From Phycisphaerales bacterium (GTDB lineage Bacteria; Planctomycetota; Phycisphaerae; Sedimentisphaerales; Anaerohalosphaeraceae), in assembly GCA_011048645.1 (NCBI GenBank), contig DSDR01000233.1, forward strand, positions 1 to 16,196: DNA of 16,196 nucleotides, in the 5' to 3' direction. This document shows, piece by piece, positions 14,139 through 16,196 of the stretch; the stretch's first letter is position 1, and every line of letters starts with the position of its first letter. Under the pieces are notes generated by a model. The model ran no database searches and had not been told where the DNA came from. It worked only from the letters and a program-made list of their open reading frames with translations. Both the position numbers and the translations under genes were made by a program.

Positions 14139-16196
14139 ATGCCACGTTTTTCACGTATCATACCGGCGCTTGTGCTTGTTATCGGGGCCTTTGCGTCCGC
14201 CAATACCGTGTGGGCCCCTGCCGAGAGTTACCCGGCTACAGCCATCTGGAGCGACGCGGCCAACTGGACCAATGGCTTGCCGGGTTTGGCGGACAAGGCC
14301 CAGTTTAATGTGGAAGGCGCCGCCGAGTGTATCGTGGATACGGCTGTGGGTGTTGGAATGCTCGCCATGGGCGACAACGGGACGAATAACGGCACTTTTT
14401 TACGAATTGTCAACGGCGGGACGCTGACGACCTATACGGCTGGAAGTTGGTCGGCGGTCGGTTATAACCGGGTGGCTACGTTGACGGTTGAGGTCGGCGG
14501 CAGACTTGAAACCGCGCATCGCCTGTTTGTGGGGCGTGATGCATTGGCTCAAGCAGACGGTTTACCTTCCCGTCTGATCGTTGACGGGGGGACGGCGGTG
14601 ATCGGGCAAGACCTGCAAATGGGACTGGACAACGGCTATGGAATATTGGTCGTTGACGGTGGAGGTCTCGTGGACATCAAGGGCAATCTGACATTGGGCG
14701 GCGAGATGCTCATCGATGTACGCAATGGCACGATCGTCATAGAAGGCAATCGACTCACGAATATCAACACCTGGGAATCAAACGGCAAAATCGTCGCCTT
14801 TGGCGGCGAAGGGATGCTGGTCTATGACTATAACGACCGGAATAGCGGCAAAACGACGGTCACCGCCGTCGCGACGGATACCACGCCGCCCAGTCCCAAT
14901 CCGGCAACGTTTGCCTCTGCTCCGGCCGCCTACGGTCCCGATCGAATTACGATGACGGCGACCCCTGGCACAGACGACAACGGGCCGGTGATGTATCTCT
15001 TTAACGAAACCTCCGGCAATCCGGGGGGAACAAGCAGCGGCTGGCAGCTTGAGAACAGCTATACGGACACCGGCTTGTCGGCCAATACCACCTATACCTA
15101 TTCGGTGACACTGCGGGATGCCTTCGGCAACGAGACGGTCCCGTCCGCTGAGGCAAGCGCCGCCACATGGTCGGCCGCGACGGCGGATATTACCTGGAAT
15201 AAAACCGGAACCCCCGGCAACTGGGGCGCCAGCAGCCACTGGACGGGCACCGACCCAAAACGCCCGGACGGCAACTTCATTTGCCGTTTTACCAATTCCA
15301 ATCGGGCAGAGAGTCGGGTAACCGGTTCCCATATTTTCAACCAACTGGTTCAAAACGCCAACAGTACGATTCGCGTCCAAGACGGGGGGCGTCTGACCGC
15401 GACGGCGTCCTGGTCGAGTATCGGATACAATAGCGGAACAAGTAATCGGATGATTGTCGAGACCGGCGGGGAAGTCCATATCGGCGGCCATTTATGGATT
15501 GGATACAGTTCTCCATCCGTCGGAATTCTGGATGTCAATGGCGGCACGGTGAATGTTTCACAGCAGTTCGGTCTGGGGTGGAATGGCGGCGCCGGCTGCG
15601 TGAATGTCAGAGACGGCGGCGTTCTGAATCTGAACAGAATAGATGGCGTCAATTCGATCAAAGGCGCTTCGATTCTTAATGTTGAATCGGGATCTATTGT
15701 GATCAATGGCGATCGAACGAATGAGGTGGGCAATTATGTTTCAGCCGGAAAAATTGTCGCCTATGGCGGCGCCGGTCGAGTGCTCTATGATTATAACGCG
15801 ACTTACCCCGGCAAAACGACCATTCAGGCGTTCGAGCCGGTGGACGGGGACATCAATGGAGACGGCGGCGTGGACATCGGCGATCTGGCGATGTTGGCTG
15901 CCGACTGGTTGGTTTCCGACTGCGACAGTCCTGCCAACTTTGATCCGTGGTGTCTTGTGAACTATCGCGATTTTGCCGTCCTTGCGTCTAACTGGCTTGG
16001 GGGGATTAGGACCCACTGGCGGGTTGTCGAGACGGTTTATCCGACCGATGACATCATCGTAACGCCGTATGACGCAGGAGATTTCGGCATTGTTGCAGAC
16101 GGTCAGACCGATGTAACCGACGCGATTCAGACGGCCCTGATCTCAATCGACAATCTGGGCGGCGGAACGCTGTTTTTGCCGTCAGGCCAGTATAAA
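14139..16196 (+). CDS. Secreted modular protein 4: two modules, FN3-like, dockerin, pectate-lyase-type beta-helix (partial)
   Basis: The frame is open for 686 codons to the window edge. The ATG at 14139 has GAGG seven bases upstream, and the signal peptide MPRFSRIIPALVLVIGAFASA precedes NTVWAPAE. Domains in order: shared module copy A (residues about 22-246), an FN3-like linker (about 250-345, with TDTGLSANTTYTYSVTLRD), module copy B (about 349-567, with WSSIGYN, MIVETGGEV, QQFGLGWNGG), and a two-repeat type I dockerin (about 568-622, DINGDGGVDIGDLAMLAADW, then a degenerate FDPWCLVNYRDFAVLASNWL). From about 632 comes YDAGDFGIVADGQTDVTDAI and GGGTLFLPSGQY, the entry strand of the pectate lyase 3 / GH28-like right-handed beta-helix. 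A polysaccharide lyase or hydrolase role is inferred, but the catalytic residues lie outside the window. The dockerin is internal, which is unusual. Confidence 0.85.
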   Translation, partial: MPRFSRIIPALVLVIGAFASANTVWAPAESYPATAIWSDAANWTNGLPGLADKAQFNVEGAAECIVDTAVGVGMLAMGDNGTNNGTFLRIVNGGTLTTYTAGSWSAVGYNRVATLTVEVGGRLETAHRLFVGRDALAQADGLPSRLIVDGGTAVIGQDLQMGLDNGYGILVVDGGGLVDIKGNLTLGGEMLIDVRNGTIVIEGNRLTNINTWESNGKIVAFGGEGMLVYDYNDRNSGKTTVTAVATDTTPPSPNPATFASAPAAYGPDRITMTATPGTDDNGPVMYLFNETSGNPGGTSSGWQLENSYTDTGLSANTTYTYSVTLRDAFGNETVPSAEASAATWSAATADITWNKTGTPGNWGASSHWTGTDPKRPDGNFICRFTNSNRAESRVTGSHIFNQLVQNANSTIRVQDGGRLTATASWSSIGYNSGTSNRMIVETGGEVHIGGHLWIGYSSPSVGILDVNGGTVNVSQQFGLGWNGGAGCVNVRDGGVLNLNRIDGVNSIKGASILNVESGSIVINGDRTNEVGNYVSAGKIVAYGGAGRVLYDYNATYPGKTTIQAFEPVDGDINGDGGVDIGDLAMLAADWLVSDCDSPANFDPWCLVNYRDFAVLASNWLGGIRTHWRVVETVYPTDDIIVTPYDAGDFGIVADGQTDVTDAIQTALISIDNLGGGTLFLPSGQYK
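14202..14880 (+). repeat. Shared surface module, copy A within protein 4
   Basis: Coding repeat beginning at NTVWAPAE, with DAANWTNGLPG, WSAVGYNRVATLTVEVGG, GTIVIEGNRLTNI and GKIVAFGGEGMLVYDYN, ending at GKTTVTAV. It matches, segment by segment, copy B and the single modules of proteins 1 to 3. It lacks the FGLGW segment, where it has LQMGLDNG instead. Confidence 0.75.
15184..15840 (+). repeat. Shared surface module, copy B within protein 4
   Basis: Coding repeat beginning DITWNKTGTPGNW, with ASSHWTGTDPKRPDG replacing the usual NWTNGxP, then WSSIGYN, MIVETGGEV, GHLWIGY, VSQQFGLGWNGG, GSIVINGDRTNEVGNY, GKIVAYGGAGRVLYDYN and GKTTIQAFEP. It is closer to the modules of proteins 2 and 3 than to copy A of its own gene, so it was probably added by recombination with a neighbour rather than by internal duplication. 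Confidence 0.72.

Noticed and set aside
14778..15491. Open frame of 237 codons on the minus strand
   Set aside because: It lies entirely opposite protein 4, whose signal peptide, repeated modules and dockerin establish the plus-strand frame. The translation is rich in Arg/Gly/Ile typical of antisense shadows.
1..16196. tRNA, rRNA, CRISPR array or defence system
   Set aside because: No cloverleaf, rRNA segment, regularly spaced repeat array or Cas/defence motif was recognised by eye on either strand.

Overview
The window reads like a chromosomal carbohydrate-utilisation region of a Planctomycetota bacterium, probably of the Phycisphaerae/Sedimentisphaerales type. This is inferred from the combination of an H-X9-DG prepilin-type protein, a PEP-CTERM sorting signal, dockerin-like modules on secreted proteins and a GH38 enzyme. 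No rRNA or marker gene is present to prove it.

Left edge (1-1060). The last 24 codons of a plus-strand gene are followed by a decayed insertion-sequence transposase of ISKra4 type on the minus strand. It is frameshifted at a run of C and has lost its C-terminal half. Short direct repeats and a 9-bp perfect inverted repeat lie between it and the next gene.

Minus-strand catabolic block (1066-8512). In transcription order a strong promoter at 8512-8483 precedes three genes: a HAD-family phosphatase with an unusual 84-residue N-terminal extension (GTG start), a cytoplasmic GH38 alpha-mannosidase-like enzyme starting 2 nt after the HAD stop, and a sodium:solute symporter (TTG start with a near-perfect Shine-Dalgarno). 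Downstream, a GntR/LacI-type (AraR-like) regulator has its own promoter carrying two copies of a candidate operator. The likely scheme is uptake of a mannose-containing solute by the symporter, intracellular cleavage by the GH38 enzyme, dephosphorylation of a sugar phosphate by the HAD protein, and sugar-responsive control by the regulator. The GH38 protein lacks the expected nucleophile Asp in its usual segment, so its chemistry is uncertain.

Divergent AT-rich control region (8417-8896). It holds the promoter of the catabolic block and an opposite strong promoter for a prepilin-like H-X9-DG protein (8897-9721).

Plus-strand secreted-protein cluster (9867-16196). Four consecutive genes encode paralogous exported proteins built on one module of about 200 residues. 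It starts near a TVWxPA motif and an NWTNGxP motif and runs through Gly/Asn-rich beta-helix-like repeats. The module occurs once in each of the first three proteins and twice in the fourth. The C-terminal parts differ. Proteins 1 and 2 have FN3-like and PKD-like domains and a degenerate half-dockerin. Protein 3 has a PEP-CTERM signal. Protein 4 has an internal full dockerin followed by the start of a pectate-lyase-type beta-helix domain that runs off the window. This looks like a locally duplicated and re-shuffled set of surface or secreted polysaccharide-interacting proteins, and it is the most interesting part of the window.
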